Translations under genes and position numbers: made by a program
Assembly: GCA_007121565.1 (NCBI GenBank)
Contig: SKKI01000125.1
Coordinates: 1 to 5,832, forward strand
Length of the DNA: 5,832 bases
Source: Phycisphaerae bacterium
GTDB taxonomy: Bacteria; Planctomycetota; Phycisphaerae; Sedimentisphaerales; Anaerohalosphaeraceae
Direction: 5' to 3'
In this document: in pieces, positions 1-5,657 of the stretch
Numbering within the stretch: position 1 is the first letter of the stretch
How the letters are laid out: each line of letters starts with the position of its first letter
Notes under the pieces: generated by a model
Database searches by the model: none
What the model was told of the DNA's origin: nothing
Seen by the model: the letters and a program-made list of their open reading frames with translations, nothing else

Positions 1-44
1 CCACCCATCCTTGGATGATGCGGTTTCAGAGTCCCTTATGCCTC

Positions 45-70
45 AAAAAACTCCCTGCCGAAGGCAGGAA
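45..70 (-). terminator. Intrinsic terminator of the 96-aa gene
   Basis: Read on the minus strand, a stem starts at 70 and folds back to 52. The core is CCTGCC (68-63) pairing with GGCAGG (59-54) around a TTC loop. It is extended by T69-G53 (wobble) and T70-A52. One G (51) follows, then six T residues (50-45). It begins about 33 bases after the stop codon of the 96-aa gene, the classic place for a Rho-independent terminator. The plus strand has no T tract after the hairpin, so it should act only on minus-strand transcripts. Confidence 0.8.
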
Positions 71-102
71 CAGTCACTTAACCGGAAAGGCAATTTGTCC
101 AA

Positions 103-393
103 TTACGGCTGAACCAGTACAGTAGGTTTTTTAAAAAATATGGGGTCAACTAAAATACCTTTTTCTATCTGCCCTTTTAACTCTGCCACAATAGACCTAA
201 ACTTTAACACTGCTACGGAAATATCACTACCCAACCACTTCCTCTTTGTGCCTGTTGCAGTTGGAAGCATCATATAATAGTTTTTTGTGTTTTTGTGTAG
301 AGAAACACCATAATCACGACCCTCAATAGTTTCCCTAACTTCTTGCCCTGCATAGGCCACATAACGAGCCCTTCTACCTCTCTTTTTACTCAT
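103..393 (-). CDS. Small basic hypothetical protein, possibly integrase arm-domain-like
   Basis: This is a 96-aa protein with a very basic N-terminus (SKKRGRRAR). I do not recognise it by name. Its middle (about residues 28-70) contains alternating strand-like segments: GVSLHK, then NYYMMLP, then a KRKWLG turn, then a helix-like stretch. This pattern is reminiscent of the three-strand arm DNA-binding domain found at the N-terminus of many tyrosine recombinases. That is a pattern-based inference, not a match. The catalytic domain that such a recombinase would need is absent, and the frame closes with TAA. The ATG is well supported: GGAG at 401-404 lies 7 bases upstream. A promoter (442-468) and terminator (45-70) bracket it, so it looks like a complete monocistronic gene rather than a random fragment. 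The low G+C of its surroundings and its position just beyond a tRNA gene suggest horizontal origin. It could equally be a small stand-alone DNA-binding protein. Confidence 0.6.
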   Translation of the reverse strand: MSKKRGRRARYVAYAGQEVRETIEGRDYGVSLHKNTKNYYMMLPTATGTKRKWLGSDISVAVLKFRSIVAELKGQIEKGILVDPIFFKKPTVLVQP

Positions 394-441
394 ATCACTG
401 CTCCAAATAATGCTTATAAAAAAATTATTTCAACATCGAAA

Positions 442-468
442 ATTATAGCAGAAAGTGCAAAAAAGCAA
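442..468 (-). promoter_or_regulatory. Promoter of the 96-aa gene (extended -10)
   Basis: The minus strand shows a perfect TATAAT (447-442) directly preceded by TGC, which makes an extended -10 element. A TTGCTT hexamer (468-463) sits upstream with a 15-base spacer, shorter than the ideal 17; an extended -10 can tolerate that. The expected transcript would start near 435 and carry a leader of about 40 bases before the ATG at 393. The promoter lies directly below the 12-bp tandem repeat. Confidence 0.6.
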
Positions 469-469
469 T

Positions 470-493
470 GAATTATGATAAGAATTATGATAA
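470..493. repeat. Two tandem copies of a 12-bp AT-rich sequence
   Basis: GAATTATGATAA occurs twice without a mismatch or gap, at 470-481 and 482-493. The pair lies between the 3' end of tRNA-Leu (521) and the -35 hexamer of the 96-aa gene (468). By position it could be an operator or an A/T-rich upstream promoter element for that gene. If the 96-aa protein is integrase-derived, it could be a pair of arm-type binding sites. No third copy was noticed in the window. Confidence 0.75.
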
Positions 494-520
494 AACTGTC
501 ATAGAGAAGCATTGTCGAAG

Positions 521-604
521 TGCCGGAGGTGGGACTTGAACCCACACCCTGTTGCCAGGACGGGATTTTGAATCCCGCGCGTCTGCCGATTCCGCCACTC
601 CGGC
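521..604 (-). tRNA. tRNA-Leu, anticodon CAA
   Basis: This is a complete 84-nt class II tRNA. The acceptor arm GCCGGAG (604-598) pairs fully with CTCCGGC (528-522), and the discriminator base is A (521). The D arm is GCG/CGC with the AATCGG loop motif. The anticodon stem CGGGA/TCCCG closes the loop TTCAAAA, giving anticodon CAA (570-568), which reads UUG leucine codons. A long variable arm, CCTG-GCAA-CAGG, is typical of leucine tRNA. The T arm is GTGGG-TTCAAGT-CCCAC. The CCA end is not encoded (CTT follows). A promoter lies 15 bases upstream. Sequence just past the 3' end turns AT-rich, as is common where mobile elements have used a tRNA as attachment site. Confidence 0.98.
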
Positions 605-618
605 TTGGGAGGTTTCGT

Positions 619-647
619 AAGATACGCCAGTCCCAGGGATTCGTCAA
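619..647 (-). promoter_or_regulatory. Promoter of tRNA-Leu
   Basis: On the minus strand TTGACG (647-642) is followed after exactly 17 bases by TATCTT (624-619). Transcription would begin near 612, about 8 bases before the mature 5' end of the tRNA. Such a short leader is usual for tRNA genes. One mismatch in the -35 and two in the -10 relative to the sigma70 consensus suggest a solid housekeeping promoter. Confidence 0.7.
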
Positions 648-961
648 GTTTATTTTTAGTCGATTCCGGGATTGTGTGTGAGAATATTTTCCGGCATTCC
701 CATGCGGTCGATTTCACGATTTTCCAGGAGTTGTCCCATTGGCTGCTGTATTAGAGGCCGGCCGGGCCCATAAACGCCTCGGCGCTATCCTTATCTTGTC
801 GCATTCCAGACACTTTGAGTCGATTAGTCAGGCGGTCGCACAACGACCCGGTCGGCCCTGATCCAATATCTTAGCCCTGTTGAACTGTTGCGACAGCCAG
901 TCTGTGGTGGTTTGTCCTGAATGGGAGGTGACGAGATGTTTACAAAAACCAAAGACGTTTA
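648..961. other. Intergenic region without a convincing gene
   Basis: This stretch separates the lipid A acyltransferase stop from the tRNA-Leu promoter. I see no recognisable protein or RNA gene in it and no hairpin with a T tract, so the acyltransferase transcript may run on toward the tRNA. It contains short inverted repeats: GAGGC (754-758) with GCCTC (776-780), and a CGACC/GGTCG cluster at 834-854. It also contains two ribosome-site-like sequences on the plus strand. AGGAG at 726-730 lies before a TTG that opens a 40-codon frame (739-861). A near-perfect GGGAGGTGA at 923-931 lies before an ATG at 936. Neither leads to a protein I can support. Confidence 0.5.
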
Positions 962-1915
962 TCAGGACTGTGCGCGGCGTTCTTCTTTCGGGCGGGTTTT
1001 CCAGCGGCGATGCAGCCACCAGTATTGCGTCGGGTCCTGGCGAATAAAGTCTTCAATGGCCTTGGTGTACTGCTGGGTGATCCACGTCAGCGGGTCGGGT
1101 TTGTCGGCCCACTCCTCGGGCATAATCAGGCGCGTGCATTCGATTTCAAAGAAGAACCGATCCCCGACGCGTCGGCTGCACCCGATGCCGATGGGCAGAT
1201 TGTACTGCATCGCCAGCAGCCCGATGCTCTTGTAGGTACTGGCCTTGCGCCCGAAGAAATCAACGAACACACCTTTTCGCCCGGCGTTCTGATCGGCGAT
1301 AAACCCCAGCGTCGCCCCTTCGGCGATAATCGAGTCAATCTGTTCGGTGGCGCCTTTTTTGTCAATAATCTTCTGCCCTTTGCGCTGGCGGATGCCGTAC
1401 AGATAGCGATTGATGTAGGGGTTGTCCAGCGGGCGGGCAATGCTGTAGATGTTAAATCCGAACAGCCCCATCATGTAGCCGATGATTTCAAAATTGGCGT
1501 AGTGTGCGGTCAGCAGAATCAGCCCGCGCTGCTGCTGCATGAGCCATTTGACCCGCTCGATGTTGCGCGGCACGCAGTAGTGCCGCCAGTTGTCTTTGCG
1601 CACGATGCGCGGGGTAAAGAAAATGTCGATCGCCAGCATCACCACCTGCTGGAAGGAACGGCGGCCCACCTGCTCCAGCCAGGCCTGATCTTTATCCGGA
1701 AAACTGGCGCGCAGGTTGTCCAGGGCCCGCTTGCGGCCGCGCTTGTAATATTTCCACATCACAGTGCCCAGCAAACAGCCCGTTTGCAGATTCCACCGGA
1801 TCGGAAACAGGTACATGATAAAAATCCCCACGCGCACGCCGGCATAAGCAAGCCAGTCCAGCACGGCGTTGCGCTGCTTTTTCTTGGTTTTGGGCTTTTG
1901 GAACACGGATACCAT
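962..1915 (-). CDS. Lipid A biosynthesis acyltransferase (LpxL/HtrB family)
   Basis: This is a 317-aa member of the lysophospholipid acyltransferase-like family that adds secondary acyl chains to lipid A at the inner face of the cytoplasmic membrane. The family's catalytic H-X4-E/D motif is visible as TAHYANFE, with H138 and E143. The segment FIADQN-x-GRKGVFVDFFG (205-222), a family hallmark, follows. The C-terminal YWWLHRRWKTRP (298-309) matches the conserved end of LpxL/LpxM proteins. A hydrophobic N-terminal segment (about 22-55) fits a membrane anchor. The length is usual for the family (about 300-320). The start ATG has only a weak ribosome site, GGTGA at 1926-1930 with a 10-base gap. 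A promoter lies at 1965-1994. It is divergent from sppA. The sequence cannot settle which acyl position or chain is used, so I give no specific symbol. Its presence implies an LPS-containing outer membrane. Confidence 0.93.
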   Translation of the reverse strand: MVSVFQKPKTKKKQRNAVLDWLAYAGVRVGIFIMYLFPIRWNLQTGCLLGTVMWKYYKRGRKRALDNLRASFPDKDQAWLEQVGRRSFQQVVMLAIDIFFTPRIVRKDNWRHYCVPRNIERVKWLMQQQRGLILLTAHYANFEIIGYMMGLFGFNIYSIARPLDNPYINRYLYGIRQRKGQKIIDKKGATEQIDSIIAEGATLGFIADQNAGRKGVFVDFFGRKASTYKSIGLLAMQYNLPIGIGCSRRVGDRFFFEIECTRLIMPEEWADKPDPLTWITQQYTKAIEDFIRQDPTQYWWLHRRWKTRPKEERRAQS

Positions 1916-1964
1916 CGCTGTCGAGTCACCATTTATTTTATCTTGTCAGCCATCGCAAAGGGCG

Positions 1965-1994
1965 ATATTATGTATATTTGCGGTCGATTGTCAA
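1965..1994 (-). promoter_or_regulatory. Promoter of the lipid A acyltransferase gene
   Basis: On the minus strand a perfect TTGACA (1994-1989) is followed by an 18-base spacer and TAATAT (1970-1965). Taking ATAATA as the -10 instead gives 17 bases. The transcript would start near 1958, leaving a leader of roughly 43 bases before the ATG at 1915. A 5-bp inverted repeat, ATCGC (1952-1956) with GCGAT (1962-1966), overlaps the -10 and start point. Confidence 0.65.
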
Positions 1995-2003
1995 GAATGA
2001 CGT

Positions 2004-2014
2004 TCATTGAATGA
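2004..2014. repeat. 11-bp palindrome in the divergent intergenic region
   Basis: TCATT (2004-2008), one G, then AATGA (2010-2014) form a perfect inverted repeat. It lies between the acyltransferase -35 (1989-1994) and the candidate sppA -10 elements. Its place would suit a regulator acting on both genes. It is short, and in AT-rich DNA it may be chance. Confidence 0.3.
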
Positions 2015-2040
2015 TATACAATACCACATATTGCTACAAT
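2012..2040 (+). promoter_or_regulatory. Candidate sppA promoter elements
   Basis: Two extended -10-like sequences lie upstream of sppA. TGA-TATACA (2012-2020) would give a leader of about 33 bases. TGC-TACAAT (2032-2040) would place the start almost on the ribosome site. Neither has a good -35 at the normal distance; TTGTCA at 1988-1993 is 21 bases from the first. The evidence is suggestive only. Confidence 0.35.
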
Positions 2041-2059
2041 TGCATGAAGGGAGACCGGT

Positions 2060-3106
2060 ATGACGAATGAATATTTTGAGACCCAACCGAACGCCGAAGA
2101 ACCTCGCCGGCCGGTGCCGCCGCCTGTGCCGCGGCACAGACCCAAGCGCAGTGTCTGGCGGATTTTCACCACAGTGCTGCTGGTGCTGTCGATATTGCTC
2201 AATATCGTTCTAATTGTGATGATTATCGGGATGGCCTCAATGCTGACGCCTGCGGCACTGAGTGAGCAAGTCGTCGAAACCGTCGTGGTGCCGGGCGATC
2301 ACAAGCAGAAAATCGCCGCCATCCACATCGACGGCATCATCGACGGACGCACCAGCCGATGGCTGAAAACTCAGCTCGAGGCGGCCGAAAAAGACCCGGC
2401 CGTGCGGGGCGTGATCCTTCATATCAGCAGTCCCGGCGGCGCCGTCGCGGCCAGTGATCGGATTCATTATGAGATTACCCGCTTCAAAGAGCGCACCCGA
2501 AAGCCGGTGGTTGCGTTTATGCAGTCCATCGCCGCCTCGGGGGGCTATTACGCGGCGGTGGCCGGCGATACCCTCATCGCCGAGCCGATGACGATTACCG
2601 GTTCGATCGGGGTGATTATGAACCATATGATCATCAAAGACCTGCTCGAAGAAAAACTGGGCATCAGCCCGGTGGTGATCAAACAGGGCGACCGCAAGGA
2701 CTGGCCCAGCCTGTTCAACGAGATCACCGAGGAGCAAAAGCACTACCTGGACGAGCGCATCATCCTGCCGGCCTATGAGCGGTTTGTGCAGGCTGTCTAT
2801 GAGGGCCGACGCGACATACTGACCGAAAGCCAGGTGCGCGAGCTTGCCGACGGCAGTATCTATACCGCCTCTGACGCATTGGATGCCCAGTTGATTGATG
2901 CCATCGGCTACTTTGACCAGGCCGTGGAGACCGTCGCCCAGGCGGCCAACCTGACCGATCCGCTGGTGGTCGAGTATCGCCGGAAAGTCTCATTGCGGGC
3001 GTTGTTCGGAGCCGAAACCGGCAGCAGCCATCGAGAGCTTGTGGACACCCTGCTCGAGACGCTGCTGGTTCCGCAGACCCTGTATCTGTGGGACGGACGG
3101 CCTTAG
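2060..3106 (+). CDS. sppA: Signal peptide peptidase SppA (short, S49 family)
   Basis: This 348-aa membrane serine protease is of the S49 family and digests cleaved signal peptides and other membrane-embedded peptides. A proline-rich, basic cytoplasmic N-terminus (1-33) leads into one transmembrane helix (about 34-60). The rest, as in Bacillus SppA, should lie on the outer side of the membrane. Catalytic residues can be placed from the family: Ser160 in ASGGYY and Lys213 in GDRKD. They are 53 residues apart, close to the 52 known for the Bacillus enzyme (Ser147/Lys199). SPGG (124-127) is the expected oxyanion region and TGSIGVI (180-186) is conserved. The C-terminal ADGSIYTASDALDAQLIDAIG is the usual SppA ending. 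The single protease domain makes it the short form, not the double-length E. coli type. AAGGGAG at 2047-2053 sits 6 bases before the ATG and supports this start. It diverges from the lipid A acyltransferase and converges on the DUF362 gene, 38 bases away. Confidence 0.95.
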   Translation: MTNEYFETQPNAEEPRRPVPPPVPRHRPKRSVWRIFTTVLLVLSILLNIVLIVMIIGMASMLTPAALSEQVVETVVVPGDHKQKIAAIHIDGIIDGRTSRWLKTQLEAAEKDPAVRGVILHISSPGGAVAASDRIHYEITRFKERTRKPVVAFMQSIAASGGYYAAVAGDTLIAEPMTITGSIGVIMNHMIIKDLLEEKLGISPVVIKQGDRKDWPSLFNEITEEQKHYLDERIILPAYERFVQAVYEGRRDILTESQVRELADGSIYTASDALDAQLIDAIGYFDQAVETVAQAANLTDPLVVEYRRKVSLRALFGAETGSSHRELVDTLLETLLVPQTLYLWDGRP

Positions 3107-3144
3107 CTTATACGGCGATATCCGACACGGGCCGATCACAGCGG

Positions 3145-4107
3145 CTAGCGGCGACGCCAGGTGTCGATGCGCTGACCGGTCAGCAGCACCGCCTGGCGGA
3201 GGGCGCTTTTGCAGATGCGCCCAAGCGAGAACCGCAGCGGCACGCGCTGGGCCTGCACAAAATCCGCACAGACCAGGTCGCGCCAATCGTCGCCGACACA
3301 GTCAATCGCCGCCTCGTCATGACAGCCGACATCCATCGCCTTTGCCGCCTGCAGGATGGGCAATGACGCCGGGTCCATATTGACCAAGCGACAGCAGATC
3401 CGCTCACAGGCCGCCGGGTCCTTACCGGCGACCAGGACCCCCAGGCTACGGGCCCCACCGCGGATTGGCCCCGGTCCTTCCATCGCCGTGATCCCGTCAA
3501 TCAGGTTGACCGCCGGCGCAAGTTGCCGGTAAATGCCGACCAGCATCCGGGAAAATGTCTCGCAGCAGCGTCCCTGCGTATAATGGCGCAACGCCTTTTC
3601 CTTGCCCGCCACACAGCCGTACATGTTTTTGAAGGCAAACGTCGCCCCCAATTGCTGGTGGGCCTTGAGCTTGGGCAGATTGATGATGGCATCGACCTCC
3701 AGCGCCGCCCGGCTGATGCCGACCGATACGCCGTCGACCTGGATTCGTACAGGCCTGCCAAGCTGGATCATCTCAACGCCCATGTAGCCCAGCCGTTTTT
3801 CAATCCCCAGCGCCGCCAGGCAGCCGCGCACATTGCCCCAGGCCGGCGAGTCGCCCACCACGGGGATGGCCCCGGCCTGGCGAACCCACTCGGCCACCGC
3901 GCAGATCAGCTCCGGATGCGTCTGGGCCGGGATGTCGGGGCCGACCGGTACAATCAGATTGGGTTTGATCAGGACGCGCCAGCCGGGGCGGATAAACCGC
4001 TCCGGGCCGCCGGCCAGCATCAGCACGCGATCGACCGCCTGCTGAGTCGCCGACGGCTCATAGCTCAAGCACCGCACCACCGCCACCGTTGCCCGCGCCC
4101 GCCCCAT
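3145..4107 (-). CDS. DUF362 domain protein of unknown function
   Basis: This is a 320-aa protein belonging to the DUF362 family, whose biochemical role is not established as far as I know. Family landmarks are visible: VLIKPNL (45-51), then LPKLKAH (144-150), FAFKNMYG (157-164) and DGITAMEGPGP (204-214). It has no signal peptide or membrane segment, so it is probably cytoplasmic. Many DUF362 proteins carry a ferredoxin domain; this one does not. It is nevertheless rich in cysteine (12), including a C-X3-CC cluster at 234, 238 and 239. I chose the ATG at 4107 over a TTG 21 bases upstream because GGAGGA (4111-4116) precedes the ATG and the TTG has no ribosome site. The start overlaps the lipoprotein stop as TGATG, so translation is probably coupled. 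The product is likely made together with the lipoprotein. It converges on sppA. Confidence 0.93.
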   Translation of the reverse strand: MGRARATVAVVRCLSYEPSATQQAVDRVLMLAGGPERFIRPGWRVLIKPNLIVPVGPDIPAQTHPELICAVAEWVRQAGAIPVVGDSPAWGNVRGCLAALGIEKRLGYMGVEMIQLGRPVRIQVDGVSVGISRAALEVDAIINLPKLKAHQQLGATFAFKNMYGCVAGKEKALRHYTQGRCCETFSRMLVGIYRQLAPAVNLIDGITAMEGPGPIRGGARSLGVLVAGKDPAACERICCRLVNMDPASLPILQAAKAMDVGCHDEAAIDCVGDDWRDLVCADFVQAQRVPLRFSLGRICKSALRQAVLLTGQRIDTWRRR

Positions 4108-4904
4108 CAGTCCTCCGCGCCGAGACAAACGAGGGCATAGAATCGAATCGTGTCTGATCGACCGGGCGGCAGGAACAAAAGCCGCTCAAATGCCGTAAAC
4201 TGCTCAATGTCGGTGTGCCGCGGGGCAATGATCACAAAATCAGCCGGGCCAAGGGTCATCTCGAACTTTCCCGACTCAAAACGACGCGTCATTTTCTCTG
4301 TGACCTGACCCCAGGCCGACCACCGCTGGGCTGCCCACGGGATAAAGATCGGCTCAACGGTCACCTGAATGCGGCCGGGAAAGCCCGGCCCCACCTCCGG
4401 CGTCAAAGCCCAGCTCAGGGTCCCCTCGACCAGCGAATCGGACAATACCTGGCCCTCTGTACCCCGATAATCCACAACTGCCCTATCAGCGATGACCACC
4501 TGGCCAAACGTCTGTTCAAATCCGGGGTTCAGCACCAGGTTGGCCTGGCTGAATCGGCGGCTTGCCGCTCGCTCGAGGCAGGCGTTGACCGAGCTGATTT
4601 GCATACCGCTGCCGACAACGGCATAAAAACCGTTTATCGAAAAGGCCTCTTTATCGCGAAATCGTATGGGTTGTTCGGATAGAGCCGCCTGGCAGTCCCG
4701 CACGGCCTGGGCCTGCTGGAGATCGACTTCGTATGAAGTGACCAAGAAAGAGATAACGGGAATCGAGTTTTCCCTGGTTTTCGGCATCACATCGGCGAGG
4801 GTCAACCCATCAATGGAGGCCGCCGAGGGATGCGCCTGTTGTTGCTGCTCGAGACAACCGGCCAGAAGAAGTCCTATTGAGATGTAAATGGTCCACAGTT
4901 TCAT
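4107..4904 (-). CDS. Unrecognised lipoprotein
   Basis: This is a 265-aa protein I cannot assign to a family. Its N-terminus is a classic lipoprotein signal peptide: K2, a hydrophobic core (I6-L14), then the lipobox L14-A15-G16-C17. Cys17 would become the lipidated first residue. No Asp follows it, so by the E. coli rule it would travel to the outer membrane; that rule may not hold in this organism. A Gln-rich linker (20-23) precedes the mature domain, which appears globular with mixed strand and helix segments and three more cysteines (71, 109, 260). There are no enzyme motifs, repeats or transmembrane segments. The start ATG has no clear ribosome site, so it is chosen on the intact signal peptide. 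A promoter-like sequence lies at 4945-4976. pcm ends 90 bases upstream on the same strand, and the DUF362 gene overlaps the stop by one base. A scaffold or assembly role is possible but not shown. Confidence 0.85.
   Translation of the reverse strand: MKLWTIYISIGLLLAGCLEQQQQAHPSAASIDGLTLADVMPKTRENSIPVISFLVTSYEVDLQQAQAVRDCQAALSEQPIRFRDKEAFSINGFYAVVGSGMQISSVNACLERAASRRFSQANLVLNPGFEQTFGQVVIADRAVVDYRGTEGQVLSDSLVEGTLSWALTPEVGPGFPGRIQVTVEPIFIPWAAQRWSAWGQVTEKMTRRFESGKFEMTLGPADFVIIAPRHTDIEQFTAFERLLFLPPGRSDTIRFYALVCLGAED
4111..4116 (-). promoter_or_regulatory. Ribosome binding site deciding the DUF362 start
   Basis: GGAGGA on the minus strand lies inside the last codons of the lipoprotein gene, three bases before the TGATG overlap. 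The spacing to the ATG is short, but the match is strong. It points to the ATG at 4107 rather than to the TTG at 4128, which would lie upstream of this site. Ribosomes finishing the lipoprotein could restart here. Confidence 0.65.
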
Positions 4905-4944
4905 TTGCTTATGGATGGATAACCCTACTTAAACGGTCACATAT

Positions 4945-4976
4945 ATTATATTGGCTTGGCGTTATTCTAACGTCAA
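4945..4976 (-). promoter_or_regulatory. Candidate promoter of the lipoprotein-DUF362 pair
   Basis: The minus strand has TTGACG (4976-4971) and a perfect TATAAT (4950-4945), separated by 20 bases, which is longer than normal. Either the promoter needs help from a regulator or an overlapping A/T hexamer is the true -10. The leader would be about 35 bases. It lies in the 90-base gap after pcm, so the lipoprotein need not depend on pcm transcription. Confidence 0.5.
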
Positions 4977-4994
4977 CCGCCACACCGTTCAAGT

Positions 4995-5657
4995 CTACTG
5001 CTGAAAACCGAATTCGCCGATGAGTTTGACAAATCGGCAGCCGCAGACAGAGGTGGTGATAAGTTGGTCGTGTTTTTTTTCGATGACCTCGAGCATTTGT
5101 GACGTCTCCTGGCCCACCGGAGCAACCAAGCGGCCGGCTTCGGCAAGCTGGGCCAGCAAGGTTTGCGGTACACTCGGCACGGCGGCGGTCAGCAGAATAC
5201 GGTCAAAGGTGCGTTTTTCGGGCCAGCCGGCGCTGCCGTCACCGATAAAATACTCGACGTTTTCAATCCCTAACCGCGCCAGCACGGCTTGGGCCGACTC
5301 AGCCAGCCGATTAAACCGCTCAATCGTATAAACCCGCCGAGCCAGCAGGGCCAGCACCGCCGTCTGATAGCCGCTGCCGGTGCCGATCTCCAGCACCTCC
5401 TCGGAGCCGGTCAGCTTCAGACACTGGGTCATCAGCGCGACAATATACGGCTGGCTGATGGTCTGGCCCCCGCCGATGGGCAGGGGGTTGTCAGCGTACG
5501 CCTGGGCCGCATAATCGGGCGGCAGGAACGCCTCCCGCGGCAGACGTCCCATCACCTCCAGCACCCCCGGATCGGTAATATCCCGACCCCGCAGGTGATG
5601 TCGAACCATCGCCGCACGCTCGGCGGCCAGCTTTTTGGATTGATCGTAACTGACCAT
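4995..5657 (-). CDS. pcm: Protein-L-isoaspartate O-methyltransferase
   Basis: This is a 220-aa cytoplasmic repair enzyme that uses S-adenosylmethionine to methylate L-isoaspartyl residues formed by ageing of Asn and Asp, starting their conversion back to Asp. Diagnostic segments are present: GGGQTISQPYIVALM (62-76), the SAM-binding motif VLEIGTGSGYQTA (88-100), the acidic-end strand VYTIER (109-114), FDRILLTAA (151-159) and GRLVAPVG (175-182). The ending RFVKLIGEFGF is family-typical. The length matches the usual 205-225. The frame stays open upstream to an ATG at 5759, but the extra 34 residues have no family counterpart and no ribosome site. The MVS start at 5657 aligns with the E. coli Pcm start. 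Its own ribosome site is weak (AGGG at 5660-5663, only 2 bases away). I saw no clear promoter. Neighbours downstream on the same strand are the lipoprotein and DUF362 genes. Confidence 0.95.
   Translation of the reverse strand: MVSYDQSKKLAAERAAMVRHHLRGRDITDPGVLEVMGRLPREAFLPPDYAAQAYADNPLPIGGGQTISQPYIVALMTQCLKLTGSEEVLEIGTGSGYQTAVLALLARRVYTIERFNRLAESAQAVLARLGIENVEYFIGDGSAGWPEKRTFDRILLTAAVPSVPQTLLAQLAEAGRLVAPVGQETSQMLEVIEKKHDQLITTSVCGCRFVKLIGEFGFQQ

Noticed and set aside
1..112. Open plus-strand frame from the window edge to a TGA at 110-112, possibly the end of a gene entering from the left
   Set aside because: Another plus-strand frame is also open here, the peptide has no recognisable features, and it runs through the minus-strand terminator. 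It is probably non-coding.
414..717. Two minus-strand reading frames of 77 and 72 codons crossing the tRNA
   Set aside because: Both translate the tRNA-Leu itself (giving GGIGRRAGFK-like and WRNRQTRGIQ-like stretches that commonly appear when tRNA-Leu is translated). They are artefacts of the RNA gene.
754..780. Hairpin GAGGC/GCCTC with a GC-rich interior as a possible terminator of the acyltransferase gene
   Set aside because: No T tract follows on either strand and it lies about 180 bases beyond the stop codon, so it is not supported as an intrinsic terminator.
1010..2014. Long plus-strand frame of 334 codons
   Set aside because: It lies almost wholly antisense to the lipid A acyltransferase, which has family motifs. 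The antisense product has no recognisable domain and starts inside the other gene without a ribosome site that I could see.
4108..4128. TTG start seven codons upstream for the DUF362 protein
   Set aside because: No ribosome site precedes it, whereas GGAGGA lies between it and the ATG at 4107.
3523..4140. Plus-strand frame of 205 codons
   Set aside because: It is antisense to the DUF362 gene, rich in His, Arg, Gln and Pro as expected from reading a high-G+C gene backwards, and shows no domain.
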